Notes: generated by a model from the letters alone, not told the origin. 8,906 bases of DNA from Gallionella sp. (GCA_024654105.1 JANLID010000380.1:1-8906), one strand, 5' to 3'; positions 1 through 7,114 are shown, counted from the first letter of the stretch. Translations and numbers: made by a program.

Positions 1-471
1 TTCATCGGTGTTTATCCAGATTGGCTTTACGACAAGCTGCCGAACCCTGTCGATTACCATTCTTACACCGCAACCCATGTCATCTGGGCTTTGCAGATAC
101 TGCTGTTTGCCGCTCTGGGCTTCTTCATGCTGCGCAAGAAGCTCGGGGGACTGCGCAAGATTACTCTGGATCTGGACTGGTTCTACCGGAAGGGAGCAGC
201 CCTTTTTATGCAGTTCGTGTACCGCGTGGTAGCCCCCATCGAGAACTGGTTTATTCAGGTGTACCGCCATGTGTTCCGCGGCAATCTGGTACTTGGCAAA
301 AATGGGCTATGGCTTGACAAGAACGTTATTGACGGGGCCGTCAATGCCATTGCAGCTATGGTGGTGAAAGGGGCCGGCGCGCTGCGGCAGATACAAACCG
401 GACAGCTCCAGCACTACGCCCTGGTTATGGTGGGATCACTGTTAATCCTGAGCCTTTATTCACTGTTCTGA
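1..471 (+). CDS. NuoL / Na+/H+ antiporter-type proton-pumping subunit, C-terminal fragment (5' end outside window)
   Basis: The reading frame is open from base 1 to a TGA at 469-471, giving the last 156 residues of a larger membrane protein. Its start lies upstream of the window. Visible features are a hydrophobic helix (about residues 28-43, in ALQILLFAALGFFML), an amphipathic stretch with the motif LDLDWFYRKG, a segment like the NuoL lateral helix region (WLDKNVIDGAVNAIAAMV), the QTGQLQHYAL motif seen at the end of NuoL-type proteins, and a final transmembrane helix. NuoL is the most distal antiporter-like subunit of complex I, in the inner membrane, and couples quinone reduction to H+ pumping. 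The LDxDWFYR motif is one I associate with subunit-D-like Na+/H+ antiporter paralogues, so this could be an antiporter-like variant rather than a standard NuoL. nuoM follows after 9 bases, so the two are co-transcribed. The family call is secure; the exact subunit name is less so. Confidence 0.85.
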   Translation, partial: FIGVYPDWLYDKLPNPVDYHSYTATHVIWALQILLFAALGFFMLRKKLGGLRKITLDLDWFYRKGAALFMQFVYRVVAPIENWFIQVYRHVFRGNLVLGKNGLWLDKNVIDGAVNAIAAMVVKGAGALRQIQTGQLQHYALVMVGSLLILSLYSLF

Positions 472-480
472 GGTTATAGC

Positions 481-2124
481 GTGATACACGAATCCAATCT
501 ATTGAGCCTGCTTATAATTCTTCCGCTCCTCGGCGCGGTAATAATCGGCTTTGCCCCGCGCAATGATGAGTGGACACGCCGCATCGCCCTCGCTTTCACC
601 TTGCTGGTTTTTGCCATCTCGCTTCCGCTGTGGTATCTCTTCGATACCTCTTCCCACGAAATGCAGTTCGTTACGCGGGTGCCATGGATACCCGCTTTCA
701 ACATCAACTACGCCGTCGGTGTGGACGGTATCAGTGTGCTGCTGGTACTGCTCACCACCCTGATTACCCCGATGTGCGTGCTCTGTTCATGGAAGGCCAT
801 CGATACCCGGGTCAAAGAGTACATGATTGCGATCCTGGTCATGGAGGCGATGCTGATCGGGGTCTTCGTGGCGCTCGATTTGTTCCTGTTCTTTGTCTTC
901 TGGGAGGCGGAACTCATCCCGATGTTCCTTATCATCGGGGTGTGGGGTGGACAGCGCCGGGTATATGCCGCGTTGAAGTTCTTCCTGTATACGATGCTGG
1001 GAAGTCTCCCGATGCTGGTGGCGGTACTGGCGCTGTATTTCACCGGTGGGGAGACATTTGACATTCAGACGCTATCGCAGGGAGCATACAGCGCGACGTT
1101 CCAGTTCTGGGTGTTCTGGGCTTTCTTCCTGGCCTTCGCGATCAAGGTTCCGATGTTCCCGTTTCACACCTGGCTGCCCGATGCCCACGTCGAGGCGCCC
1201 ACCGCCGGTAGCGTGATGCTGGCAAGCGTGATGCTGAAGCTGGGTACCTACGGTTTTCTGAGATTCAGCTTGCCGATCACTCCCGATGCGAGCCATGCTT
1301 TTGCGCCGATCGTCCTGATCCTTTCGTTGATTGCCATTATCTGGGGCTCATACATGGCGCTGGTGCAGACCGATCTCAAGAAATTGGTCGCCTACTCCAG
1401 CGTCGGGCATATGGGATTTGTTACGCTGGGAATATTCGTCTTCAACACACAGGGTATCGAAGGGGCAATTCTGCAGATGATCAACCACGGGATTACGACC
1501 GGGGCGCTGTTTCTTATGGTGGGCATGATCTATGAGAGAACCCACAGCCGGCTTATCTCGGATTGCGGCGGGCTGCGGATGACGGTGCCGATTTATGTGA
1601 CACTGATGGCTATTTTTTCGTTTGCTTCCTTCGGGCTTCCCGGGACAAATGCGTTTGTCGGGGAATTCCTGGTACTGGTCGGAACTTTTAAATATAACCT
1701 GTTGGCTGGGGCAATCGCCATCGGCGGGGTAGTGCTTACCGTGGCCTACATGCTCTGGATGCTGCAACGGATTGTTTGGGGAGAAAATACCCGGAAGGAG
1801 GACGTGGTTGTTACCGACCTCAACGGTCGCGAGATCGCAACGTTACTGCCCTTGCTGGTGCTGGTCTTCTGGATTGGATTCCATCCGCAACCGTTCCTCG
1901 AAAGGATGCGGGCGAGCGTGGCGCATCTCGTGTCGGAGATGTCGTCGGTTCGCGACGTCCGGCATATTGAAGGGCTTAATGATGCAACGCTTCCGCAGAT
2001 ATTGGAGCGGAGGCCCCCGCATGCAGCGATGGAGAACATCGTCGCAGTGAACCGGACATTTGCGGACTCGTGCCGCGCATCGCCTTGTCAAATCTCTAAC
2101 AAGGATCGGAAACAGACGCTATGA
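481..2124 (+). CDS. nuoM: NADH-quinone oxidoreductase subunit M (complex I antiporter-like subunit)
   Basis: This 547-residue, highly hydrophobic protein has about 14 transmembrane helices. It forms one of the three antiporter-like proton channels of the complex I membrane arm. The residues expected for proton transfer are present: Glu142 in FFVFWEAELIP (TM5), Lys222 in FAIKVPMFPFHTWLPDAH (TM7), Lys253 in MLKLGTYGF (TM8), and Glu395 in TNAFVGEF (TM12). The start is GTG, supported by GAGG at 470-473, which overlaps the stop of the preceding gene, with 7 bases of spacing. The N-terminus then begins with the usual LLSLLIILPLLGA helix. The protein is longer than usual: after the typical end of the family (FLERMRASVAHLVSEM) comes an extra hydrophilic tail of about 57 residues (491-547, bases 1951-2121). 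The last four bases overlap the nuoN start codon, implying coupled translation. Confidence 0.96.
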   Translation: MIHESNLLSLLIILPLLGAVIIGFAPRNDEWTRRIALAFTLLVFAISLPLWYLFDTSSHEMQFVTRVPWIPAFNINYAVGVDGISVLLVLLTTLITPMCVLCSWKAIDTRVKEYMIAILVMEAMLIGVFVALDLFLFFVFWEAELIPMFLIIGVWGGQRRVYAALKFFLYTMLGSLPMLVAVLALYFTGGETFDIQTLSQGAYSATFQFWVFWAFFLAFAIKVPMFPFHTWLPDAHVEAPTAGSVMLASVMLKLGTYGFLRFSLPITPDASHAFAPIVLILSLIAIIWGSYMALVQTDLKKLVAYSSVGHMGFVTLGIFVFNTQGIEGAILQMINHGITTGALFLMVGMIYERTHSRLISDCGGLRMTVPIYVTLMAIFSFASFGLPGTNAFVGEFLVLVGTFKYNLLAGAIAIGGVVLTVAYMLWMLQRIVWGENTRKEDVVVTDLNGREIATLLPLLVLVFWIGFHPQPFLERMRASVAHLVSEMSSVRDVRHIEGLNDATLPQILERRPPHAAMENIVAVNRTFADSCRASPCQISNKDRKQTL

Positions 2125-3578
2125 ACTTTGTACTATCAGACTTGTTGCCGGTGCTCCCCGAGGTCTTCGCGCTGACCATGGCGTGCGTGATACTGATTGC
2201 GGATTTGTTGATCAGGCAAAATGGCAGGATGGTCACCTACCTGCTGGTGCAACTCACCTTGCTGGGCTGTTCCCTGATTATTGTCGGCACGCACGAAAAC
2301 GGCGTGGTGTACGCCTTTCATGACATGTTCGTGGACGATCTGATGTCCGATATGCTGAAGCTTTTGACCTGTCTGGCGTTGTCCATGATGCTGGTATATT
2401 CGCGCCTATATCTCACCGCGCGCGGCCTGTTCACCGGCGAGTTCATGGTGCTGGTCCTGTTCGCTTTGCTCGGCATGATGGTGATGATCTCCGCCAACAA
2501 CTTCCTCACCCTGTATCTCGGTCTGGAACTGCTCTCCCTGAGCCTGTATACGATTGTCGCCTTGCAACGTGATTCCTCCGTCGCCATCGAAGCCGCGATG
2601 AAGTATTTTGTGCTTGGCGCGCTGGCTTCCAGCCTGTTGTTGTACGGCATGTCCATGCTGTATGGCGCGACCGGCACGCTGGAACTGGGCGCGGTGACAG
2701 AGGCGATCCAGACCGGTGTGGCGGACAGGAATTTGCAGGTGTTTGGACTGGTGTTCGTGGTCTGCGGCCTGGCCTTCAAGTTCGGCGTAGTGCCCTTCCA
2801 TATGTGGGTGCCGGACGTGTATCAAGGCGCGCCAACCGCCGTAACCATGCTGATCGGCTCGGCTCCCAAGCTTGCCGCATTTGCCTTTGCCACGCGCATT
2901 CTGGTTGAAGGTCTGCAACCCTTGGTGCAACACTGGTCGGGCATGCTGATTATTCTTGCGATTGCTTCGATGGCGCTCGGCAATATCACCGCGATTGCAC
3001 AAACCAACCTCAAGCGCATGTTTGCTTACTCCACCATTACCCACATGGGATTTCTGATGCTTGGTTTATTGAGCGGCAGCATCGAAGGTTATGGAGCGTC
3101 GATGTTCTATGCCGTGGTGTACGTGCTGATGTCGCTGGGCGCGTTCGGCATGATCATGCTGCTGTCGCGCGCAGAAGGGTTCGAGGCCGATACCCTCAAC
3201 GATTTCAAGGGGCTCAGCCGGCGCAGCCCGTGGCTCGCCTTCATGATGCTGCTGCTGATGTTTTCCATGGCCGGCGTGCCGCCCACGGTCGGTTTTTACG
3301 CCAAATTTTCCGTGCTGAATGCCGTCGTGCATGCGGGACATATCTGGCTGGCCGTCGTTGCGGTACTGCTCTCGTTGATCGGCGCGTTTTATTATTTGCG
3401 CATCGTCAAGCTGATGTATTTCGACCCGCCGGAAAGCCATGTCCCGATTACTGTTAGCTCCGACACCGCGCTGCTGATCAGCGTCAACGGCCTGGGCGTG
3501 TTGCTGCTTGGTTTGTTGCCTGGTGCGCTGATGGCAGTCTGCGCCGTGTCGGTGCAGCAATCTTTACTGTTGCGCTAA
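2121..3578 (+). CDS. nuoN: NADH-quinone oxidoreductase subunit N (complex I antiporter-like subunit)
   Basis: This 485-residue integral membrane protein has the normal length for NuoN. It is the antiporter-like subunit nearest the quinone-binding part of complex I and contributes one proton channel. Key residues are visible: Glu136 in LGLELLSLSLY (TM5), Lys220 in GLAFKFGVVPFHMWVPD (TM7), Lys250 in SAPKLAAFAFATR (TM8), and Lys395 in PTVGFYAKFSVL (TM12). Lys395 replaces the glutamate used at this place in NuoM, as is usual in NuoN. The KRMFAYSTITHMGF segment is also typical. Its ATG overlaps the nuoM stop (ATGA), so translation is probably coupled. This is the last gene of the nuo operon, because a terminator follows within 30 bases. 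Confidence 0.97.
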   Translation: MNFVLSDLLPVLPEVFALTMACVILIADLLIRQNGRMVTYLLVQLTLLGCSLIIVGTHENGVVYAFHDMFVDDLMSDMLKLLTCLALSMMLVYSRLYLTARGLFTGEFMVLVLFALLGMMVMISANNFLTLYLGLELLSLSLYTIVALQRDSSVAIEAAMKYFVLGALASSLLLYGMSMLYGATGTLELGAVTEAIQTGVADRNLQVFGLVFVVCGLAFKFGVVPFHMWVPDVYQGAPTAVTMLIGSAPKLAAFAFATRILVEGLQPLVQHWSGMLIILAIASMALGNITAIAQTNLKRMFAYSTITHMGFLMLGLLSGSIEGYGASMFYAVVYVLMSLGAFGMIMLLSRAEGFEADTLNDFKGLSRRSPWLAFMMLLLMFSMAGVPPTVGFYAKFSVLNAVVHAGHIWLAVVAVLLSLIGAFYYLRIVKLMYFDPPESHVPITVSSDTALLISVNGLGVLLLGLLPGALMAVCAVSVQQSLLLR

Positions 3579-3604
3579 CCCGGTTTGGAATGTGGTTACG
3601 CCAG

Positions 3605-3629
3605 AACTCCCGCCGTGTGCGGGAGTTTT
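3605..3629 (+). terminator. Rho-independent terminator of the nuo operon
   Basis: A perfect 9-base-pair stem, AACTCCCGC (3605-3613) with GCGGGAGTT (3619-3627), encloses a 5-base loop and runs into a T-run (3626-3629). It lies 26 bases after the nuoN stop and before the next gene, exactly where the end of the nuo operon is expected. The short T-run leaves its strength uncertain. Confidence 0.8.
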
Positions 3630-3698
3630 GCTTGTGTGCCGAAAAAATTCACCAAACGTGGCAAAATGCGCTTATCCGTAAAACAGTGAGGGTGTGAG

Positions 3699-4115
3699 AT
3701 GGAAGCATATTGGGTATGGTGGCTGGCTGCGGTGGTGCTGGTGATCGCCGAAATGTCCAGTGGTACGTTCTATTTGATCGCCGTGGCATTCGGCTTGGCA
3801 GTTGCCGGGCTGGTTGCGTATCTGGGTATGGCGTGGGGTGGGCAGGCCGCTGTTGCGGCATTGCTGTGTTCGGTCAGCGTGGTGGGGATTTTTCGCTGGA
3901 AGCAGCAGCACACCAAATCGCATGAACAGGCCAACCTTGCTTATGACATCGGGCAGGTTGTGCATGTCGCGCAGTGGCCGGATGAGCGCCATGCCCGAGT
4001 CAGCTATCGCGGCGCCGAATGGGATGCCGAACTGGCAAAAAATGCCTCACCCGATCCAGCCCGGCAGAAATGGCGCATCAAGGAAATCGTCGGTTCACTT
4101 TTAATCATCGAGTAA
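3699..4115 (+). CDS. Short NfeD-like membrane protein with C-terminal OB-fold (partner of SPFH protein)
   Basis: This 138-residue protein has about three N-terminal transmembrane helices (roughly 4-20, 22-42 and 47-65), then a soluble domain (about 80-138). That domain carries the pattern YDIGQVVHV, ARVSYRGAEWDAEL and IKEIVGSLLIIE, typical of the NfeD C-terminal OB-fold. It lacks the ClpP-like serine protease domain found in long NfeD proteins, so it is the short (NfeD1b/YbbK-partner-like) type. Such proteins usually sit beside a stomatin/prohibitin-family gene and probably act with it at the inner membrane. Here the SPFH gene follows 67 bases downstream. The ATG is supported by GAGGG at 3688-3692 with 6 bases of spacing. 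The box CAAAATGCG near 3662 could be part of a promoter, but no convincing -35 accompanies it. The molecular function remains poorly defined. Confidence 0.9.
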   Translation: MEAYWVWWLAAVVLVIAEMSSGTFYLIAVAFGLAVAGLVAYLGMAWGGQAAVAALLCSVSVVGIFRWKQQHTKSHEQANLAYDIGQVVHVAQWPDERHARVSYRGAEWDAELAKNASPDPARQKWRIKEIVGSLLIIE

Positions 4116-4170
4116 GACCCGCAAGGGGCACCCGGTTGAGTGCCGATTGCATCGTAATCACTTTAACGCA

Positions 4171-4175
4171 GGGAG
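4171..4175 (+). promoter_or_regulatory. Ribosome binding site deciding the SPFH gene start
   Basis: GGGAG lies 7 bases before ATG 4183. It favours that start over an in-frame TTG at 4147, whose 12 extra residues are hydrophilic and would precede the membrane anchor. In the same gap, GGCAC (4127-4131) and GTGCC (4140-4144) could form a small hairpin of no clear role. Confidence 0.7.
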
Positions 4176-4182
4176 AAAAAAC

Positions 4183-5088
4183 ATGGATATGTTCGTCATT
4201 GCATTGGGATTCTTCGCTGTCATTCTGGCATATCAGACGATCAAGATCGTGCCGCAACAAAATGCCTGGGTGATCGAGCGGTTCGGCAAATACAACAGGA
4301 CACTGGAGCCCGGCCTGAACATCGTCATCCCGTTCATGGATCGCGTCGCCTATCGTCACCGCCTCACCGAGTTTCCCATCGACATCGCCCCGCAGGTCTG
4401 CATCACGCGCGACAACACCCAGGTGCAGGTGGACGGCGTGCTGTATTACCAGGTCACCGACGCCGCGCGCGCCAGCTATGGCACCTCGAATTATCTCGCC
4501 GCCATCACCATGCTCGCGCAAACCGCGCTGCGTTCGGAATGCGGCAAGCGTGATCTGGATAAGCTGCTGGAAGACCGCGATGCGATCAATCGTACCGTGG
4601 TATTCGCGCTGGATGAAGCCAGCCCGAACTGGGGAGTGAAAGTGCTGCGTTACGAGATCAAGGACATCACTCCGCCGCAACAAGTGCTCGCCGCGATGCA
4701 GAAGCAGATCACCGCCGAGCGCGAAAAGCGCGCGCTGATCGCGCAATCTGAAGGCAAGAAACAGGAGGAAATCAACCTTGCTGAAGGCTCGATGACTGCT
4801 TCGATTCGCGAGTCGGAAGGCACTCGGCAAGCCGCCATCAACAACGCACAGGGCGAAGCTGAAGCTCTGCTGCTGGTCGCCAACGCCACCGCCGAATCGA
4901 TCAAGGTGGTCGCCAACGCGATACAAAGCGAAGGCGGACTGATCGCCGTCAATCTCAAAGTTGCCGAAAGATTCGTCGATGCCTTCGGCAACATCGCCAA
5001 GCAGGGCAACACCATGATCCTGCCCGGCAACGCCGCCGACATCGCCGGGCTGGTCGCCACCGCGATGCAGGTAGTGAAAAAGAGTTGA
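4183..5088 (+). CDS. SPFH/Band 7 (stomatin-like, QmcA/paraslipin-type) membrane protein
   Basis: This 301-residue protein has an N-terminal membrane anchor (residues 3-20), then an SPFH domain (about 22-180). The SPFH signatures are VPQQNAWVIERFGKYNRTLEPG, IPFMDRVAYR, ITRDNTQVQVDGVLYYQV, RSECGKRDLDKLLEDRDAIN and GVKVLRYEIKDITPP. A long charged, alanine- and glutamate-rich coiled coil (about 175-245, with QITAEREKRALIAQSEGKKQ) and a C-terminal oligomerisation region complete the family plan. Such proteins form large ring or cage assemblies at the inner membrane and are implicated in membrane microdomains and regulation of membrane proteases. The upstream short NfeD gene strongly supports this assignment, since the pair is widespread. 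The family is certain; assigning one named member (QmcA versus paraslipin) is not. Confidence 0.95.
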   Translation: MDMFVIALGFFAVILAYQTIKIVPQQNAWVIERFGKYNRTLEPGLNIVIPFMDRVAYRHRLTEFPIDIAPQVCITRDNTQVQVDGVLYYQVTDAARASYGTSNYLAAITMLAQTALRSECGKRDLDKLLEDRDAINRTVVFALDEASPNWGVKVLRYEIKDITPPQQVLAAMQKQITAEREKRALIAQSEGKKQEEINLAEGSMTASIRESEGTRQAAINNAQGEAEALLLVANATAESIKVVANAIQSEGGLIAVNLKVAERFVDAFGNIAKQGNTMILPGNAADIAGLVATAMQVVKKS

Positions 5089-5124
5089 TGCAGGAACACG
5101 GCTCATACGTTCAACATTGCCCTG

Positions 5125-6369
5125 ATGAATGATGCCTTGCTTGCTGAAGCACTGAATGGCGATTGCCATTCGGCCTTGCTGGATCACGCCGCGCTGCAAC
5201 ACGTGATGCAGACGCAAGGCGGGGTATGGCATGGCCTGGTGATGGAGCGCTGCCAGCATTTGTTCGCCGATGTGCCGGTGTTCATCGCGGTCGCGCAGAT
5301 GCGGCAGATGCGCGAAGTGATCGATGCGGTGGAGCGGGTGGTAAATAACGGAAAGTGGGGAGTGGGAAGTGGGGAGTGGATGCAGCGCTCCGCCAAAGGC
5401 GTATTTTTCGGCTACGACTTTCACCTGAACAGCGACGGCGCCCACCTCATCGAAATCAACAGCAACGCGGGCGGCGGATTCCTGAATGCGCTGCTGCTCG
5501 ACAGCCAGCGCGAAGCCGGATGGCCGGGCGCAGCGGTGGCGCAAGCGAATCTCGATCAGGTGTTCCTCGAGATGTTCCGCAACGAGTGGCGGCTGGCGCG
5601 CGGCGAGGCGGCGCTCCGTAGCATCGCTATCGTGGACGAACATCCGGAAGCGCAATACCTGTATCCAGAATTCCTGCTGGCGCAGCGCATGTTCGAGCGC
5701 GCCGGGGTTGCGGCTTATATTGCCGACCCTGCCGCGTTGCATTCGCGCAGCGATGGGCTCGGCCTGTATCTTGGATCTTCCGGTGATGGACAGAAGATCG
5801 ATCTGGTGTACAACCGCCTGACGGATTTTTCCTTGCGGCAGCATCTCGTATTGCGGCAGGCGTATCTGGATGACAGTGTGGTGCTGACGCCCGATCCAGC
5901 GCACTATGCCCGCTACGCCGATAAGAGCAACCTGGCGCAACTGACTGATGCGGAAACGTTGCGCGCGCTCGGCGCAAGCGAAGCTGACCTTGCCACCTTG
6001 CAGGCGGGGGTGCCGCATACCATCATCGTGTGTCCCGAATTGGAAGAAATGTTGTGGCAGGAACGCAAGCAATGGTTCTTCAAGCCGGACAGCGGCTACG
6101 GCAGCAAGGGCGCATATCGCGGCGCGAACCTTACGCGCCGCGTGTTTGGCGAAATCATGCACGGCGGCTATGTCGCACAGCGCATGGCCGCACCCGGCGA
6201 GCGCATGGTTTGCGTGGAGGAGAGCGAAGCGCAGCCGCTCAAGTACGACGTGCGCTGCTATGTCTACGACGGGCAGTTGCAATTGGTCGCGGCGCGGCTC
6301 TACCAGGGTCAGACCACCAATTTCCGCACGCCGGGCGGCGGCTTCGCGCCGGTGCGTGTGTTGGGATAG
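5125..6369 (+). CDS. ATP-grasp-like protein of unknown substrate, motifs possibly circularly permuted
   Basis: This 414-residue soluble protein is not one I recognise as a named enzyme. Its C-terminal half has an ATP-grasp nucleotide-binding loop, FFKPDSGYGSKGAYRG (Lys320, Gly324, Gly326, Gly329). A probable adenine-side acidic segment follows (MVCVEESE, Glu365/Glu366), then KYDVRCYVYDG (Asp375, Arg377) and TTNFRTPGGGFAPV near the end. The segment HLIEINSNAGGG (Glu110, Asn112, Asn114) resembles the acidic metal-binding motif that normally ends an ATP-grasp domain, yet here it lies about 200 residues before the loop. That order suggests circular permutation. ATP-grasp enzymes ligate a carboxylate to an amine or thiol; the substrate here is unknown. 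The ATG has no good Shine-Dalgarno sequence, and the gene follows the SPFH stop by 36 bases in the same frame, so it may rely on coupled translation. Residues near 76-85 come from a heptameric DNA repeat. Confidence 0.75.
   Translation: MNDALLAEALNGDCHSALLDHAALQHVMQTQGGVWHGLVMERCQHLFADVPVFIAVAQMRQMREVIDAVERVVNNGKWGVGSGEWMQRSAKGVFFGYDFHLNSDGAHLIEINSNAGGGFLNALLLDSQREAGWPGAAVAQANLDQVFLEMFRNEWRLARGEAALRSIAIVDEHPEAQYLYPEFLLAQRMFERAGVAAYIADPAALHSRSDGLGLYLGSSGDGQKIDLVYNRLTDFSLRQHLVLRQAYLDDSVVLTPDPAHYARYADKSNLAQLTDAETLRALGASEADLATLQAGVPHTIIVCPELEEMLWQERKQWFFKPDSGYGSKGAYRGANLTRRVFGEIMHGGYVAQRMAAPGERMVCVEESEAQPLKYDVRCYVYDGQLQLVAARLYQGQTTNFRTPGGGFAPVRVLG
5354..5379 (+). repeat. Heptameric tandem repeat (AGTGGGR, about 3.7 copies) inside the ATP-grasp gene
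   Basis: The units AGTGGGG (5354-5360), AGTGGGA (5361-5367), AGTGGGG (5368-5374) and partial AGTGG (5375-5379) follow one another without gaps. Equivalently, a 13-base string repeats at 5353 and 5367. The encoded stretch NNGKWGVGSGEW has a composition unlike its helical surroundings and looks like an insertion. Because the unit length is not a multiple of three, gain or loss of one unit would break the gene. Confidence 0.85.
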
Positions 6370-6372
6370 AAT
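6343..6372 (+). promoter_or_regulatory. Possible crcB promoter (-10 TAGAAT)
   Basis: TAGAAT at 6367-6372 (its TAG is also the stop codon of the preceding gene) resembles a sigma-70 -10 box and is followed by GCGG, as in many betaproteobacterial promoters. A weak -35 candidate, TTCGCG (6343-6348), lies 18 bases upstream. A transcript from here would give crcB a leader of only about 20 bases, too short for a fluoride riboswitch. crcB has no clear Shine-Dalgarno sequence. The evidence is by eye only. Confidence 0.3.
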
Positions 6373-6399
6373 GCGGCCATCTTTGCGGGCCAACCCATC

Positions 6400-6783
6400 A
6401 TGACGCTTTATGCTTTTCTTGCGGTAGGAATCGGCGCGGCATGCGGCGCATGGCTGCGCTGGGGCTTCGGACTGTGGTTCAACCCGGCGCTGCCGGAATT
6501 GCCGCTCGGCACGCTCGCCGCCAACCTGGTTGGTGGCTATCTGATCGGGCTGGCAATCGCTTTCTTCGTGCAGCACCCAACGCTGTCGCCGGAATGGCGG
6601 CTGCTTATCATCACCGGTTTTCTCGGCGGGCTGACCACTTTTTCCACCTTCTCGGCGGAGACCGTCACCTTGCTGTTACGCGGGCAGTATGCCTGGGGTG
6701 CAGGCATCATCGCGGCGCATCTTGGTGGTTCCCTGCTGATGACGGTGCTGGGTATCCAGACTTTTAAATGGCTGCAAAATTAG
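6400..6783 (+). CDS. crcB: Fluoride exporter/channel CrcB (FluC)
   Basis: This 127-residue protein has four predicted transmembrane helices, the normal size for single-domain CrcB. FluC proteins form antiparallel dual-topology dimers in the inner membrane and let fluoride leave the cell, preventing its toxicity. Hallmarks are present: Arg20 after the first helix, Asn42 in LAANLVGGYLIG, and the signature GFLGGLTTFSTFSAE (73-87) with the pore phenylalanines Phe81 and Phe84, the neighbouring Ser/Thr, and the backbone region that binds the central sodium. The start is 30 bases after the ATP-grasp gene. The DUF190 gene follows directly, with its ribosome binding site overlapping the crcB stop, so the two are translated from one message. 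No fluoride riboswitch is visible upstream. Confidence 0.96.
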   Translation: MTLYAFLAVGIGAACGAWLRWGFGLWFNPALPELPLGTLAANLVGGYLIGLAIAFFVQHPTLSPEWRLLIITGFLGGLTTFSTFSAETVTLLLRGQYAWGAGIIAAHLGGSLLMTVLGIQTFKWLQN

Positions 6784-6787
6784 GAGG
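6783..6787 (+). promoter_or_regulatory. Ribosome binding site that decides the DUF190 gene start
   Basis: GGAGG (6783-6787) begins on the last base of the crcB stop. An ATG at 6788 would have no spacing at all, whereas the in-frame ATG at 6794 has 6 bases, so translation most likely begins at 6794 with MNQLTFYV. Confidence 0.75.
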
Positions 6788-6793
6788 ATGACG

Positions 6794-7099
6794 ATGAATC
6801 AGCTAACTTTTTATGTTACCGAAAAACAGCATCACGCTGGCAGAACTCTGTACGAATGGCTGCTGGAAGAGGCCAGGGAGCTCGGCATCCTGGGAGGTTC
6901 GGTATTTCGCGCCATTGCCGGGTTCGGGCGGCACGGCAGGTTGCATGAGGAGACTTTTTTCGAGCTTGCCGGAGAACTGGCGGTGAAGGTCGAATTCATT
7001 CTGGACGACAATCTTGTCGAGCAGATCCTGCAACGAGTGCATGCGCAAAGCTTGAATATTTTTTATGTGCGCTACAAGGTTCAGTCGGGGATTGTTTGA
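6794..7099 (+). CDS. DUF190 family protein (PII-like fold), linked to CrcB
   Basis: This small soluble protein of 101 residues has the pattern LTFYVTEKQHHAGRTLYEWL, then GILGGSVFRAIAGFGRHG (residues 31-48), LHEETFFELAGELAVKVEFI and NIFYVRYKV. This is the DUF190 family, which adopts the ferredoxin-like fold of PII signalling proteins and is often encoded next to crcB. The flexible Gly-rich segment at about 42-60 corresponds to the place of the PII T-loop. By analogy it may sense a small ligand or nucleotide and modulate the neighbouring membrane protein, but no ligand can be inferred here. It sits between crcB (10 bases upstream) and hupE (15 bases downstream), so the three probably share a transcript. 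A GTG or earlier start is not needed, since ATG 6794 has an ideally spaced GGAGG. Confidence 0.9.
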   Translation: MNQLTFYVTEKQHHAGRTLYEWLLEEARELGILGGSVFRAIAGFGRHGRLHEETFFELAGELAVKVEFILDDNLVEQILQRVHAQSLNIFYVRYKVQSGIV

Positions 7100-7114
7100 A
7101 AGGAGGGTAGCGCC

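Noticed and set aside
5024..5050. CCCGGC/GCCGGG inverted repeat as a terminator after the SPFH gene
   Set aside because: It lies within the coding sequence, has a 15-base loop and no T-run.
5088..5132. A 14-codon frame (ATG overlapping the SPFH stop) as a leader peptide for the ATP-grasp gene
   Set aside because: It has no ribosome binding site of its own evident beyond the coding sequence and no recognisable leader features; probably chance.
6370..6399. Fluoride riboswitch before crcB
   Set aside because: The gap is only 30 bases and none of the conserved riboswitch segments are visible in it or in the preceding coding end.
4105..6576. An 823-codon open frame on the minus strand spanning the SPFH and ATP-grasp genes
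   Set aside because: It is antisense to genes with clear family motifs, its protein is rich in His/Arg/Gln without recognisable domains, and long antisense frames are common in GC-biased codon use.
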